From the NCBI GenBank assembly GCA_947645965.1, contig CANSES010000014.1, forward strand, positions 1 through 25,686: DNA of 25,686 bases. Direction: 5' to 3'. The stretch comes from an uncultured Enterorhabdus sp. (lineage in GTDB: Bacteria > Actinomycetota > Coriobacteriia > Coriobacteriales > Eggerthellaceae). Both the position numbers and the translations under genes were made by a program. Positions 6,727 through 18,127 of the stretch are shown here, piece after piece. The notes beneath the pieces are model-generated. The model made no database searches. It worked only from the letters and a program-made list of their open reading frames with translations, and was not told the DNA's origin. How positions within the stretch are numbered: position 1 is the first letter of the stretch; every line of letters begins with the position of its first letter.

Positions 6727-8510
6727 GCGCGGATACGGGGGCCACGCTGCTTTTGGCCCTTGCCTACGGGGGTGTGGTGCTGGCTTGCGCCGTGCCGCTG
6801 TCGCGGTACCTGGTGGCCGTGATGGAAGGGCGCCGCCTGGGCATCACGCGCCTGCTGGGTCCGGTGGAGCGCGGGCTGTACCGCCTTATGGGCACGAGGG
6901 CGACCGACGCCATGGGATGGAAGCGCTTCCTCACGAGCCTGCTCGTGTTCACGGCGGTGTGCCTGGCGGGGCTCATGGGGCTGCTGATGGCTCAGGGCGC
7001 GCTGCCGGCCAATCCCGAGGCCCTGCCCGGGCTGCCGGCGGATACCGCCTTCAACCTGGCGGCCAGCTTCGTGACCAACACCGACTGGCAGCCCGTGGCC
7101 GGCGAGACCCATCTCAGCTACTTCTCCCAGGCCGTGGGCTTAACGGTGCAGAACTTCCTGTCGCCGGCGGCGGGCATCGCGGTGGCCTTCGCGCTGATGC
7201 GGGGGCTGGCGGCCCGCGGTACGGGGAAGGTGGGGAACTTCTTCGTGGATGTGGTGCGCGCGGTGCTGTACGTGCTGCTGCCCCTGGCGCTGCTGCTGGC
7301 CCTGGTGGGCGCCGCCGAGGGCATTCCCCAGACCTTCCAGGGCTACGAGACGGTGCAGCTGCTGGAACCGGTGGCGGTGGACGCCGAGGGCAACGTGGTG
7401 GATACCGATGACCCGGCCGCCGTGCAGACGGTGACCGAGGCCGTGGTGCCGCTCGGGCCCCAGGCGTCGCAGGTGGCCATCAAGCAGCTCGGCACCAACG
7501 GCGGCGGCTTCAACGGGGCGAACTCCGCTTCAGCCCTGGAGAATCCCACGCCGCTGACCAACTTCCTCCAGTGCGTGGCGATGCCGCTTGTCCCCTTCGC
7601 GCTCATTCTGGCCTTCGGGCGCATGGTGGGCGATCGCCGTCAGGGGCGGGCGCTCATGGCGGCGGTGCTGCTGCTCTTGACCGCTGGCATCGTGGCCGTG
7701 GTAGCGGCTGAGTCCCAGGCCACGCCCCAGCTGGCGGCCGACGGCTCCGTGTACACCGGCGGCCTCGGCCAGGCTGCCGGCAACATGGAGGGCAAGGAGG
7801 TGCGCATCGGCGTGGGGGCCTCGGCCCTGTGGACGGCCTTCACCACGGCCATCGCCAACGGCTCGTCGAACGCCTCCCTGGTGGCCATGACGCCCGTGGG
7901 CACCCTCGTGCCGCTCGTGTTCATCGGGCTGGGCGAGGTGGTCGGAGGAGGCGCGGGCACCGGTCTTGCGGGACTGATCGGATTTACCGTGCTCACGGTG
8001 TTCATCGCGAGTCTGATGGTGGGCCGCTCGCCCCAGTATCTGGGGAAGAAGATCGGCCCGGCCGAGATGCGCATGGCCACGGTGATGGTGGTGGCGCCGG
8101 CGTTGGTGATCCTGGCCGGGGCAGTAGCGCTGACCCTGTCGCCCGTGGGCGCGGCGGCGGTGGGCCAGCACGGCCCCTTCGGCTTCAGCCAGCTGCTGTA
8201 CGCGGCCACTTCGGCCGGTGGCAACAACGGCAGCGGCCTGGGCGGTCTGGATGCGAACCTGCCGCTGATCAACCTGGTTTTGGGCGGGGAGATGCTGCTG
8301 GGGCGCTTGATCCCCGTGGCGGCGGCCCTGGCTCTGGCGGGGCATCTGGCGGCTCGCGAGCCCCAGGCATCCGGTGCGGCGACGCTCTCCACGGCGAGCC
8401 CGTTGTTCGTGACCCTCTTGTTGGTGATCATCGTGCTGGTGGGGGCGCTCACCCTGCTGCCGGCGCTGGCCTTGGGTCCGGTGGCCGAGCAGTTCGCCGG
8501 CGCGTTCTAG
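6723..8510 (+). CDS. kdpA: Potassium-transporting ATPase potassium-binding subunit KdpA
   Basis: A 595-residue membrane protein with about ten helices and the four pore-loop signatures of the channel-like KdpA. These are SFVTNTDWQPVAGETHLSYF, KQLGTNGGGFNGANSA, a third loop around NGSSNASLVAMTPVG, and ATSAGGNNGSGLGGL. KdpA selects potassium and hands it to the KdpB P-type ATPase. The first filter reads TNTDWQ where E. coli has TNTNWQ; the substitution is conservative and seen here directly. The start overlaps the kdpF stop codon. Confidence 0.97.
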   Translation: MSADTGATLLLALAYGGVVLACAVPLSRYLVAVMEGRRLGITRLLGPVERGLYRLMGTRATDAMGWKRFLTSLLVFTAVCLAGLMGLLMAQGALPANPEALPGLPADTAFNLAASFVTNTDWQPVAGETHLSYFSQAVGLTVQNFLSPAAGIAVAFALMRGLAARGTGKVGNFFVDVVRAVLYVLLPLALLLALVGAAEGIPQTFQGYETVQLLEPVAVDAEGNVVDTDDPAAVQTVTEAVVPLGPQASQVAIKQLGTNGGGFNGANSASALENPTPLTNFLQCVAMPLVPFALILAFGRMVGDRRQGRALMAAVLLLLTAGIVAVVAAESQATPQLAADGSVYTGGLGQAAGNMEGKEVRIGVGASALWTAFTTAIANGSSNASLVAMTPVGTLVPLVFIGLGEVVGGGAGTGLAGLIGFTVLTVFIASLMVGRSPQYLGKKIGPAEMRMATVMVVAPALVILAGAVALTLSPVGAAAVGQHGPFGFSQLLYAATSAGGNNGSGLGGLDANLPLINLVLGGEMLLGRLIPVAAALALAGHLAAREPQASGAATLSTASPLFVTLLLVIIVLVGALTLLPALALGPVAEQFAGAF

Positions 8511-8525
8511 AGGAGGTGGTTGACC

Positions 8526-10613
8526 ATGAAAACGGAAACGAAGCGCGCGGTGCGGGAGGCCTTCGCCAAGCTGGCCCCGGCCCGTCAGGCAGGCAATCCC
8601 GTGATGCTGATGGTGTATCTGTCGGCCATGCTGACGACCCTGCTGTTCGCGCTGGCCTTGGGCGGCATCTCCGACGCGCCGGCCGGCTACATCGCGGCGG
8701 TGTGCGCGGTGCTGTGGGCGACGGTGCTGTTCGGCAACTTCGCCGAATCGCTGGCCGAGGGCCGCGGCAAGGCCCAGGCCGACGCCCTGCGCTCGGCGAA
8801 GCGCGACGTGGAGGCCCGGGTAGTGGACGAGGCGGTGCTGGCAGCCCTGGCGGCTGCGGATGAGGTCGATGATGTCGCGGCCTTCCTGCTTCAGCGCAGC
8901 CAGCCGGTGAACTCGGCCGATTTGACCTGCGGCCAGGTGTATGTGGTGTGTGCTGGCGAGGCGGTGCCGGCCGACGGCGAGATCATCCTGGGCGCGGCCA
9001 GCGTTGACGAGAGTGCCATCACCGGCGAGTCGGCCCCGGTGGTGCGCGAATCGGGCGGCGACCGCTCGGCCCTGACTGGCGGTACCACGGTGCTGTCGGA
9101 TTGGCTCGTGGCCCGGGTGTCCGCCGAGCCCGGCCACAGCTTCCTCGACCAGATGATCGCCATGGTGGAGTCGTCCGCGCGCAAGAAGACGCCCAACGAG
9201 CGGGCCCTGGAACTGCTGCTCATCGCGCTTACGCTGGTGTTTCTGGCGGTGTCGACGGCCCTGTACGCCTTCAGCTCGTTTGCGGCCGCCCAGGCCGGTG
9301 AGGCGAATCCCGTGGGACTCACCTCGCTCGTGGCCCTGTTCGTGTGCCTGGCGCCCACCACTATCGGCGCTTTGCTGTCGGCCATCGGCATCGCCGGCAT
9401 GAGCCGGTTGAACGCGGCCAACGTGCTGGCCACGAGCGGCCGGGCTGTGGAGGCGGCGGGCGATGTGGACGTGCTGCTGCTGGACAAGACCGGCACCATC
9501 ACCCTGGGCAATCGCCAGGCCGCGGCCTTCCTGCCCGTGGACGGCGCCAGCGAGCGCGACTTGGCCGACGCCGCCCAGCTGGCGAGCCTGGCCGACGAGA
9601 CCCCCGAGGGCCGCAGCGTGGTGGTGCTCGCCAAGGAGCGCTTCGGCATCCGCGAGCGCACGCTGACCGGGGCGGGCTTCACGGTGGTGCCCTTCACGGC
9701 CGCCACGCGCATGAGCGGCGTGGATTTCGACGGCCACGAGATTCGCAAGGGCGCCGCCGACGCCGTGCGCGCCTACGTGGAAGCGCGCGGGGGCCGCTAC
9801 AGCGCCGAGGCCGCGGCCCTCGCCGACGAGGTGGCCCGTTCGGGCGGCACGCCGCTTACGGTGGTGCGCGACGGGCGCGTGCTGGGGGTGATTCACCTGA
9901 AGGACGTCATCAAGTCGGGTATCCGCGAGAACTTCGCCGATCTGCACGCCATGGGCATCAAGACCGTCATGGTCACCGGCGACAACCCGCTCACGGCCGC
10001 GGCCATCGCCGCCGAGGCGGGGCTGGACGATTTCATCGCCGAGGCCACGCCCGAGGCCAAGCTTGAGGCCATCCGTCGCTACCAGGCCGAGGGGCATCTG
10101 GTGGCCATGACCGGCGACGGCACCAACGATGCGCCGGCGCTCGCCCAGGCCGACGTGGCCGTGGCCATGAACTCCGGCACCCAGGCGGCCAAGGAGGCGG
10201 GCAACATGGTGGACCTGGATTCCTCGCCCACCAAGCTCATCGAGATCGTGCGCATCGGCAAGCAGCTGCTCATGACCCGCGGCAGCCTGACCACGTTTTC
10301 CATCGCCAATGACCTGGCGAAGTACTTCGCGGTGATTCCCGCGCTGCTGGTGCCGCTGTATCCGGGCCTGGAGGTGCTGAATATCATGCACCTGGCCAGC
10401 CCCGCCTCGGCCATGCTCGCGGCCATCCTGTACAACGCCCTCATCATCGTGGCGCTCATCCCGCTGGCTTTGCGCGGGGTGAAGTACCGCGAGGGCACGC
10501 CGGCAAGCCTGCTCGCCCGCAACCTGGTGGTGTACGGCCTGGGCGGCGTGGCGGTGCCCTTCGTGGCCATCAAGGCCCTGGATATGTTGATGGTGGCCGT
10601 GGGCGTGGCCTAG
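8526..10613 (+). CDS. kdpB: Potassium-transporting ATPase ATP-binding subunit KdpB
   Basis: A 695-residue P-type ATPase. The phosphorylation site DKTGT is at D320, the dephosphorylation loop is [14 protein letters not shown], and the hinge and magnesium motifs are [12 protein letters not shown] and [17 protein letters not shown]. KdpB drives high-affinity potassium uptake by KdpA. The Ser of TGES, whose phosphorylation inhibits the E. coli enzyme, is present. Start ATG 8526 follows AGGAGGTGG (8511-8519) at 6-7 nt spacing. A TTG two codons earlier overlaps the ribosome-binding site region and is unlikely. Confidence 0.97.
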   Translation: MKTETKRAVREAFAKLAPARQAGNPVMLMVYLSAMLTTLLFALALGGISDAPAGYIAAVCAVLWATVLFGNFAESLAEGRGKAQADALRSAKRDVEARVVDEAVLAALAAADEVDDVAAFLLQRSQPVNSADLTCGQVYVVCAGEAVPADGEIILGAASVDESAITGESAPVVRESGGDRSALTGGTTVLSDWLVARVSAEPGHSFLDQMIAMVESSARKKTPNERALELLLIALTLVFLAVSTALYAFSSFAAAQAGEANPVGLTSLVALFVCLAPTTIGALLSAIGIAGMSRLNAANVLATSGRAVEAAGDVDVLLLDKTGTITLGNRQAAAFLPVDGASERDLADAAQLASLADETPEGRSVVVLAKERFGIRERTLTGAGFTVVPFTAATRMSGVDFDGHEIRKGAADAVRAYVEARGGRYSAEAAALADEVARSGGTPLTVVRDGRVLGVIHLKDVIKSGIRENFADLHAMGIKTVMVTGDNPLTAAAIAAEAGLDDFIAEATPEAKLEAIRRYQAEGHLVAMTGDGTNDAPALAQADVAVAMNSGTQAAKEAGNMVDLDSSPTKLIEIVRIGKQLLMTRGSLTTFSIANDLAKYFAVIPALLVPLYPGLEVLNIMHLASPASAMLAAILYNALIIVALIPLALRGVKYREGTPASLLARNLVVYGLGGVAVPFVAIKALDMLMVAVGVA

Positions 10614-10624
10614 GCGCCGGGCGG

Positions 10625-10715
10625 TTTGCTCGGGAAGGCTCCCGGAGAAGGTTCCCAGAGAAGATGCTCGGAGCAGGCGTTCGGAAGAGGCGTTCGGAAA
10701 CACTTTCGGAAAGGA
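10625..10715 (+). repeat. Degenerate 13-nt tandem array (seven units) between kdpB and kdpC
   Basis: Read in steps of 13 the spacer gives TTTGCTCGGGAAG, GCTCCCGGAGAAG, GTTCCCAGAGAAG, ATGCTCGGAGCAG, GCGTTCGGAAGAG, GCGTTCGGAAACA and CTTTCGGAAAGGA. Each unit has a TTC/CTC-G-GA core and most end in a purine-rich AGAAG-like stretch. Kdp genes are normally nearly contiguous, so a 108-nt repetitive spacer is unusual. The period is not a multiple of three, and no protein is encoded that I recognise. Confidence 0.65.
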
Positions 10716-10721
10716 CGAATC

Positions 10722-11330
10722 ATGAACGGAAAATCGGTGGCTCGGGGTGCGGTGAGCGCGGTGGTGCTGTTCGCGGCGGCCACGGTGTTGTGCGGAGTGC
10801 TGTACCCGCTGGCGGTGGCCGGTGTGGCAAGCGTGGCCTTCCCCTGGCAGGCCACGGGATCGATCATCGAGGTGGATGGGGTGAAGTACGGCAGCGCCCT
10901 GGTGGGCCAGCCCTTCCACGATGAGGACCATCTGTGGGGGCGTCCCACGGTGGCCGACGCTCGCGCCTTCGCCGACGCCGACGGCACGCCGCTTCTGTGG
11001 TACGGCCCCGAGAACCTGAGCCCCGCCAGCGACGAGTTCGGCGCGCGGGTGGCAACGCGCGTGGCGGTAGCGCGGGCGGCTCACCCCGACCAGGGCGACG
11101 CTCCGGTGCCGAGCGACCTGGTCACCGTGTCGGGATCGGGTTTCGACCCGCATATCTCGCCGGCGGCCGCCGAGTACCAGGTAGGGCGCATCGCCGCGGC
11201 CACAGGGCGCAGCGTCGAGGAGGTGCGCGGCATCATCCGCCAGTGCACCGAGCGGCCCCTGCTGGGAGCCCTGGGCGAGACGCGGGTGAACGTGCTGAAG
11301 GTGAATCTCATGCTGGACGGCATTCTGTAG
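10722..11330 (+). CDS. kdpC: Potassium-transporting ATPase subunit KdpC
   Basis: A 202-residue protein with one N-terminal membrane helix (about residues 9-31) and a soluble extracytoplasmic domain. KdpC signatures are present: VLYPLAVAGV, GSALVGQPF, LWGRPTV, GPENLSPAS, VPSDLVTVSGSGFDPHISP and VNVLKVNLMLD. KdpC raises the potassium affinity of the complex. Start ATG 10722 follows AAAGGA, which belongs to the last unit of the 13-nt array. An in-frame TTG at 10626 would translate the repeat array and is rejected. Confidence 0.95.
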   Translation: MNGKSVARGAVSAVVLFAAATVLCGVLYPLAVAGVASVAFPWQATGSIIEVDGVKYGSALVGQPFHDEDHLWGRPTVADARAFADADGTPLLWYGPENLSPASDEFGARVATRVAVARAAHPDQGDAPVPSDLVTVSGSGFDPHISPAAAEYQVGRIAAATGRSVEEVRGIIRQCTERPLLGALGETRVNVLKVNLMLDGIL

Positions 11331-11474
11331 CGTTGCCGCGCGTTTGACGGGACGAGCGAACGGTGCCGACGCTGCGGCTCCGATGGGCGCCGGTCGGCCC
11401 CTCGCTGACTTCCCCGATGCTTCCCGGCCATTGCGCAACTGTTGATGGGGCGAAACCATTGGGAGCGGGTGCGG

Positions 11475-11483
11475 TGATAGGAT
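11475..11483 (+). promoter_or_regulatory. Extended -10 promoter for kdpDE
   Basis: TGATAGGAT has the TGn extension and a TAGGAT hexamer (11478-11483), placing the start of transcription near 11490. This lies in the 170-nt gap between kdpC and kdpD, so the sensor and regulator genes probably have their own promoter. No -35 was found. The rest of the gap shows nothing else I can name. Confidence 0.4.
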
Positions 11484-11521
11484 GAGGGAAACGGTAAGCA
11501 ATGGAACGGAGGGAGGCTGCG

Positions 11522-14354
<2,833 letters not shown>

Positions 14355-14365
<11 letters not shown>

Positions 14366-15062
14366 CACCGAACCGGTGATTCTGGTGGTGGAGGACGACC
14401 CCGCCGTGCGCAACCTGGTGTCCACGGCCCTGGACGTGCACGGCTACGCCCATCGCGAGGCGCCCACGGCCACGGCGGCCCTCATGGAGCTGACCTGCGC
14501 CTCCGATATCAGCTTGGTCATTCTCGATCTGGGATTGCCCGACCGCGACGGGGTGGAGGTGATCAGCGCCCTGCGCGGCTGGTCGCGCACGCCGGTGATC
14601 GTGCTGTCGGCGCGCCAGGAGGATGCCGACAAGGTGGCGGCTTTAGATGCCGGGGCCGACGACTACCTCACCAAGCCCTTCTCGGTGGAAGAGCTGCTGG
14701 CCCGCGTGCGCGTGGCCCTGCGCCGCCTAGCCTACGACGAGCCCGCGCCCGCCGCCGAGGTCTACCGCAACGGCGGCCTTGCCATCGACTTCGACTCCCA
14801 CGTGGTCACGCGCGACGGCGAGGAAGTGCACCTCACGCCCATCGAGTACAAGCTGCTGGCCCTGCTGGCCCGCAACACGGGGAAGGTGCTGACCCACAAC
14901 TACATCCTGAAAGAGGTATGGGGCCAGGCGCTGGCGAGCGACCTGCCCAGCCTCCGCGTCTTCATGGCCACCTTGCGCAAGAAGATCGAGCCCGACCCCG
15001 CCGCGCCCTGCTACCTGCAAACCCATGTCGGCATCGGCTACCGCATGCTACGGGTAGAGTAG
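14355..15062 (+). CDS. kdpE: KDP operon response regulator KdpE
   Basis: A 235-residue OmpR-type regulator. The receiver domain has the acidic pair E13-D14-D15, phospho-acceptor D58 in VILDLGLPDRDG and K107 in TKPF. The C-terminal winged helix contains HLTPIEYKLLALLARNTGKVLTH and VFMATLRKKIEPDP ending in GIGYRML. It activates kdpFABC after phosphorylation by KdpD; the 11-bp-phased boxes at 6498-6534 are the likely target. The start ATG 14355 lies inside the end of kdpD, with GGAGGGAGG as ribosome-binding site. Confidence 0.96.
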
Positions 15063-15114
15063 GGAAGTGGCAGGTTTGCGCCTCTAATCCTTACGGGCGG
15101 TTTGCCAATCCCGA

Positions 15115-15136
15115 CGGGCGGGCTTTAGCCCGCCCG
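15115..15136 (+). repeat. Short palindromic repeat downstream of kdpE
   Basis: CGGGCGGGC (15115-15123) pairs with GCCCGCCCG (15128-15136) over a TTTA loop. It has the same arms as the palindrome at 5266-5285. A weak copy of one side (ACGGGCGG) lies just upstream at 15093-15100. With no T-run behind it, it is a poor intrinsic terminator, although it may still mark the end of the kdpDE transcript. Confidence 0.65.
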
Positions 15137-15200
15137 CTGACTCATGCGGTAGGTTGCGCCCCAAATGGGATGAGGGTGCCCCCCATTTCCCCGGAGAAGT

Positions 15201-15245
15201 CTGTCCCACTCTGTCATATCCTTTTGGGGGCAGTTGTGGCATACT
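15201..15245 (+). promoter_or_regulatory. Promoter of the nrfD-gntR-slipin operon with dms-like half-sites
   Basis: CTGTCCCAC (15201-15209) and CTGTCATAT (15211-15219) form a direct repeat with 10-bp period. The second resembles the TTGTCATAT box in the operator at 17897-17950, which has the same 10-bp step. An extended -10, TGGCATACT (15237-15245), follows and predicts a start near 15252, just before the ribosome-binding site GGAGG (15263-15267). Shared control of the two operons is inference. Confidence 0.4.
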
Positions 15246-15273
15246 GGACACAACGATTGAGCGGAGGTTCGCG

Positions 15274-16305
15274 GTGTTCGGGGAATTGGTGGCGGCGTAC
15301 TTGTTTCTTGCCGGCGTGGGGGCCGGCGGAATCGCTGCGGCCTCACTCGCCGATCTAACGGTGGTGCGCGCCTCCTTCGCGGGGCCCGGGCCGTGCGGGT
15401 TCGCCGAAGCGCCTCCGGCCCAGCGCCTGGTGACCCTGGTACTCGCAACGTCGGTGCTGGCACTCGGCATCGGCGCGGCCTGCCTGACGCTTGACCTGGG
15501 GCGCATCGATCGGCTGCTGACATTGTTCACGTCGCCTTCCCTCACGCTGATGAACGTGGGGGCCTGGGCGCTGGCGGCCCTGCTGGTCGTGGGGCTCTTT
15601 TTGGCGTTGATGCGGCTCCTGGACACCCCGGGCCCGCGACGGTCAGTGGTGGCAGCGCTGGAAGTCGTCGCGCTGGTGCTGGCCGTGGTGGTGGCGGTGT
15701 ATGCGGGCCTGCTGCTGCAGACCCTGGCGGGCGTGCGGCTGTGGTCGCTGGGGTGGGTGCCGGTGCTGTTCGTGCTGTCGGCCGCCAGCTGCGGCTGCGC
15801 GCTGATGATAGGCGCGGCGGTATTCGTGGACGACGACCCGACGGCGCGCTCTCTGGTGCGTCGCGCGCTCGTGATCGACGGGGCGGTCGTTCTCGCCGAG
15901 ATGGCGGTAGCGGCCCTGTTCGTGGGAGCGGTGCTGGCGAGCGACCACCCGGGAATGCAAGTCTCGGCGTCGTCGCTGATCGGCGGCGCCGCGGCGCTGC
16001 CCTGGTGGGCCGGGTTCGTGCTGTGCGGCCTCGTGCTGCCCATCACAGCCGAGGTGGTACTGGTCCTGCGCGAGCGGCGCGCTCGGACGGTGCCCCCGGC
16101 GCTGCCCGCGATGGCGCTGCTGGCTGTGACAGCCCTCGTGCTCGCGGGCGGCGCGGGCCTGCGCTGGGCCGTGGTGGACGCGGGTGCCCACCGTCCCCTC
16201 GAATTGCAGGTGCCGCTGGAAACGGTTGCGTTCGGCGGCCCTTCGTCGCCTTCTTCTTCGTTCCCTTCCCTAGAAAGCGAGGTTGACCCTTCATGGTCGC
16301 ATTAG
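15274..16305 (+). CDS. Orphan NrfD/DmsC-like integral membrane protein
   Basis: A 343-residue, strongly hydrophobic protein with about eight or nine membrane helices. AAYLFLAGVGAGGIAAASLADL near the start and LTLDLGRIDRLLTLFTSPSLTLMNVGAWALA are typical of the NrfD/PsrC family, membrane subunits that exchange electrons with menaquinone. No catalytic or Fe-S partner is encoded in this operon; the dms genes downstream already have their own NrfD subunit. The last 25 residues are Ser/Pro-rich. Start GTG 15274 follows GGAGG at 6 nt; upstream in-frame sequence contains no family similarity. The stop overlaps the gntR start by 13 nt. Exact substrate and partner are unknown. Confidence 0.72.
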   Translation: MFGELVAAYLFLAGVGAGGIAAASLADLTVVRASFAGPGPCGFAEAPPAQRLVTLVLATSVLALGIGAACLTLDLGRIDRLLTLFTSPSLTLMNVGAWALAALLVVGLFLALMRLLDTPGPRRSVVAALEVVALVLAVVVAVYAGLLLQTLAGVRLWSLGWVPVLFVLSAASCGCALMIGAAVFVDDDPTARSLVRRALVIDGAVVLAEMAVAALFVGAVLASDHPGMQVSASSLIGGAAALPWWAGFVLCGLVLPITAEVVLVLRERRARTVPPALPAMALLAVTALVLAGGAGLRWAVVDAGAHRPLELQVPLETVAFGGPSSPSSSFPSLESEVDPSWSH

Positions 16306-16826
16306 GAAAAACCATCCCGGCGGGAGACCTGTTCGAGCTGGATTCGACCAGCTCCATCCCCGTGTGGCTGCAGCTGAAGAACCGGTTCATCTACCTGATC
16401 ATGTCGGGGTTCTACCTGCCGGGCGATCAGCTGCCCACGGTGCGCGGGCTGGCGGCCCAGGTGGAAGTGAACTACAACACCGTGAGCAAGGTGTACCAGA
16501 GCCTGGAAGAGGACGGCTACATCGTTTCCAAGCGACGCCAGGGAGCGTTCGTGGCCGATGTGTCGGACAAGCCCGGGGTGTCGGCGGCCGTGACCGCCGA
16601 GATCGTCACGGCCGAGTATTTGCAGCGCTGCTCCGAGCTGGGCATGTCGCTGGAGGATATCGATGCGCAGTTCACCGCCAGCTTGGTTGCGGCGAAGGCC
16701 AAGCGCGACAAGGAGCAAGGAGCAGACCATGGCACGCAAGAAGCACGACGGGGACGCGTCGTCGTTTTCCCCGCAAGCGGCACCGCGGACGATTCAGACG
16801 AACGTGCGGCTGGAAACGGGGCGTAG
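16293..16826 (+). CDS. GntR-family transcriptional regulator, YtrA-like
   Basis: A 177-residue protein. Its N-terminal winged helix (IPVWLQLKNRFIYLIMSGFYLPGDQLPTVRGLAAQ, then NYNTVSKVYQSLEEDGYIV and RRQGAFV) is the GntR DNA-binding domain. The short helical C-terminal part is YtrA-like rather than a large ligand domain. Such proteins usually repress their own operon and nearby transport or membrane genes. The frame continues 98 nt past the start of the slipin gene, so the last 33 or so residues are encoded in overlapping frames and look unrelated to the family. It may control this operon and the dms operon downstream; that is inference. Confidence 0.85.
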   Translation: MVALGKTIPAGDLFELDSTSSIPVWLQLKNRFIYLIMSGFYLPGDQLPTVRGLAAQVEVNYNTVSKVYQSLEEDGYIVSKRRQGAFVADVSDKPGVSAAVTAEIVTAEYLQRCSELGMSLEDIDAQFTASLVAAKAKRDKEQGADHGTQEARRGRVVVFPASGTADDSDERAAGNGA

Positions 16827-17700
16827 CCGCACCTCGCGCAACGGGGCCATCGTGTTCACGCTCGTCGTGTTCGCCGTGGTGGCCGCCGCCGTGCTGGCCC
16901 TGGGCGCGGCGCTGTCCGGCACCGTGGGCCTGGCGGTGCTCGTGGTCGCGGTGCTGGCGGGCCTGCTGGCGGCCTCGTCGGTGCATATCGTGATGGAATG
17001 GGAGAAGGCCGTGGTCATGCGGTTCGGCCGTTTCAACCGCGTGGCGGGGCCGGGCCTGGTGTTCACCTGGCCCCTCATCGAGTTCTACACCGTGCGCATC
17101 GACCAGCGCGTGATCGCCACCTACTTCGGCGCCGAGGAAACCCTCACGGCCGATCTTGTGCCCGTGAACGTGGACGCCGTGGTGTTCTGGATGGTGTTCT
17201 CGGCGAAGAAGGCCTGCCTGGAAGTGGAGGACTACGGCAGCGCTGTGTCGTGGATGGCCCAGGCCACCCTGCGCAAGGCCATCGGGCGCGCCAGCTTGGC
17301 CGAGGTGGCCTGCCGGCGCGACCAGCTGGACGCCGAGTTGAAGGAGGCCCTGGCCGACAAGCTGGACGGGTGGGGCATCGACGTCATGGACGTGGAGGTG
17401 CGCGACATCGTGGTGCCGCGCGACTTGCAGTCGTCCATGGCCACGGCGGCCGTGGCGGCTCGGGAACGCGACGCCCGTATGATCCTGGCCGAGGCCGAGG
17501 CGGACATCTCCGCCATGTTGAAGGACGCTAGCGGCAACTACGAGGGCGATCCCGAGGCCATGCGCCTGCGCACGATGCATCTGGCCTACGAGTCCGTGAA
17601 GCAGTCGGGCGGCACCCTCGTCATCCCCAGCGCCTTCAGCGAGGGCTTCACCGACCCGGATGCCGCCGAAAAGCTGGCAAAGGTCGCGAAGCAGAGTTAG
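16729..17700 (+). CDS. Slipin / SPFH-domain (stomatin-like) membrane protein
   Basis: A 323-residue protein with two close membrane segments (about residues 41-84) followed by an SPFH domain: HIVMEWEKAVVMRFGRFNRVAGPGLVFTWPLIEFYTVRID, VPVNVDAVVFWMV, RDIVVPRDLQSSM. An Ala/Glu-rich helix (AARERDARMILAEAEA) lies near the C-terminus, the typical oligomerisation segment. Slipins organise membrane microdomains and can affect neighbouring membrane complexes. Start ATG 16729 has AAGGAG about 6 nt upstream and lies inside the gntR frame. Co-transcription with an NrfD-like protein suggests a membrane partner, but this is inference. No clear terminator follows. Confidence 0.88.
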   Translation: MARKKHDGDASSFSPQAAPRTIQTNVRLETGRSRTSRNGAIVFTLVVFAVVAAAVLALGAALSGTVGLAVLVVAVLAGLLAASSVHIVMEWEKAVVMRFGRFNRVAGPGLVFTWPLIEFYTVRIDQRVIATYFGAEETLTADLVPVNVDAVVFWMVFSAKKACLEVEDYGSAVSWMAQATLRKAIGRASLAEVACRRDQLDAELKEALADKLDGWGIDVMDVEVRDIVVPRDLQSSMATAAVAARERDARMILAEAEADISAMLKDASGNYEGDPEAMRLRTMHLAYESVKQSGGTLVIPSAFSEGFTDPDAAEKLAKVAKQS

Positions 17701-18127
17701 AAAACGCTCATCTGCACCACTTCTTCTCGGCTGTCTGGAGATCTGGGGCGAGGCCTCACAAGCAGCGAGCCGCGCCCCAATTAGCGCCAAAGCACAATCA
17801 AATGTTCGTTAATATGAGTCTCAGCATGCGACAAAGACAGCTTAATTTCCCATACAAAGAGTACGTTGATCAGCGCTTTCCCATAATCTGCTCACTTTGT
17901 CATAGCTTGTCATATATTTTCTCTTGACAACCTATGACAGACTATGACAAACTACGCCCAAGAGAATCCGGCCGATTCGACATTATGTTGAGGACATCCG
18001 AAAAGATCCGTGTGGCTCCCTGAAAGCCGGCGGCACAAAGGATGGAGAAGAGGAGCGCAGGTGTCGCGCATGGAGGGCGCGTCCGAGTGTGGCACTTGCG
18101 GAATCCGAGAGGCTCAAAGGAGGAGCT
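17701..18127 (+). other. 427-nt intergenic region upstream of the dms-like operon
   Basis: This is the longest non-coding stretch of the window and is visibly richer in A and T (about 17775-17960) than the genes around it. It holds a weak TGGGGCG/CGCCCCA inverted repeat at 17744-17779, the four-box operator at 17897-17950 and the ribosome-binding site AAAGGAGGAG (18116-18125) of the dmsA-like gene. I see no convincing small gene. The leader downstream of the operator is about 170 nt, long enough for further control. Confidence 0.7.
17897..17950 (+). promoter_or_regulatory. Symmetric four-box operator/promoter of the dms-like operon
   Basis: Boxes TTGTCATAG (17897-17905) and TTGTCATAT (17907-17915) point right. 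CTATGACAG (17932-17940) and CTATGACAA (17942-17950) point left. Boxes 1 and 4 are exact reverse complements, each pair has a 10-bp period, and all four share one symmetry centre at 17923.5. A consensus -35 TTGACA (17924-17929) lies at that centre, although no matching -10 hexamer is obvious at 16-18 nt. Dimers bound on one face of the helix would cover the promoter. Confidence 0.75.

Noticed and set aside
10625..10715. CRISPR array
   Set aside because: The 13-nt units are contiguous and degenerate, with no spacers and no cas genes nearby.
10626..10721. KdpC extension from TTG 10626
   Set aside because: It would translate the 13-nt tandem array; KdpC similarity and a ribosome-binding site support ATG 10722.
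15274..16305. The orphan NrfD-like protein as DmsC of the downstream reductase
   Set aside because: The reductase operon already encodes its own NrfD-type subunit, and this gene is in a different transcription unit; a swap remains only a hypothesis.
17744..17779. Terminator for the slipin gene from the TGGGGCG/CGCCCCA repeat
   Set aside because: The stem is short, the loop is 22 nt and no T-run follows; evidence is too weak for a separate call.
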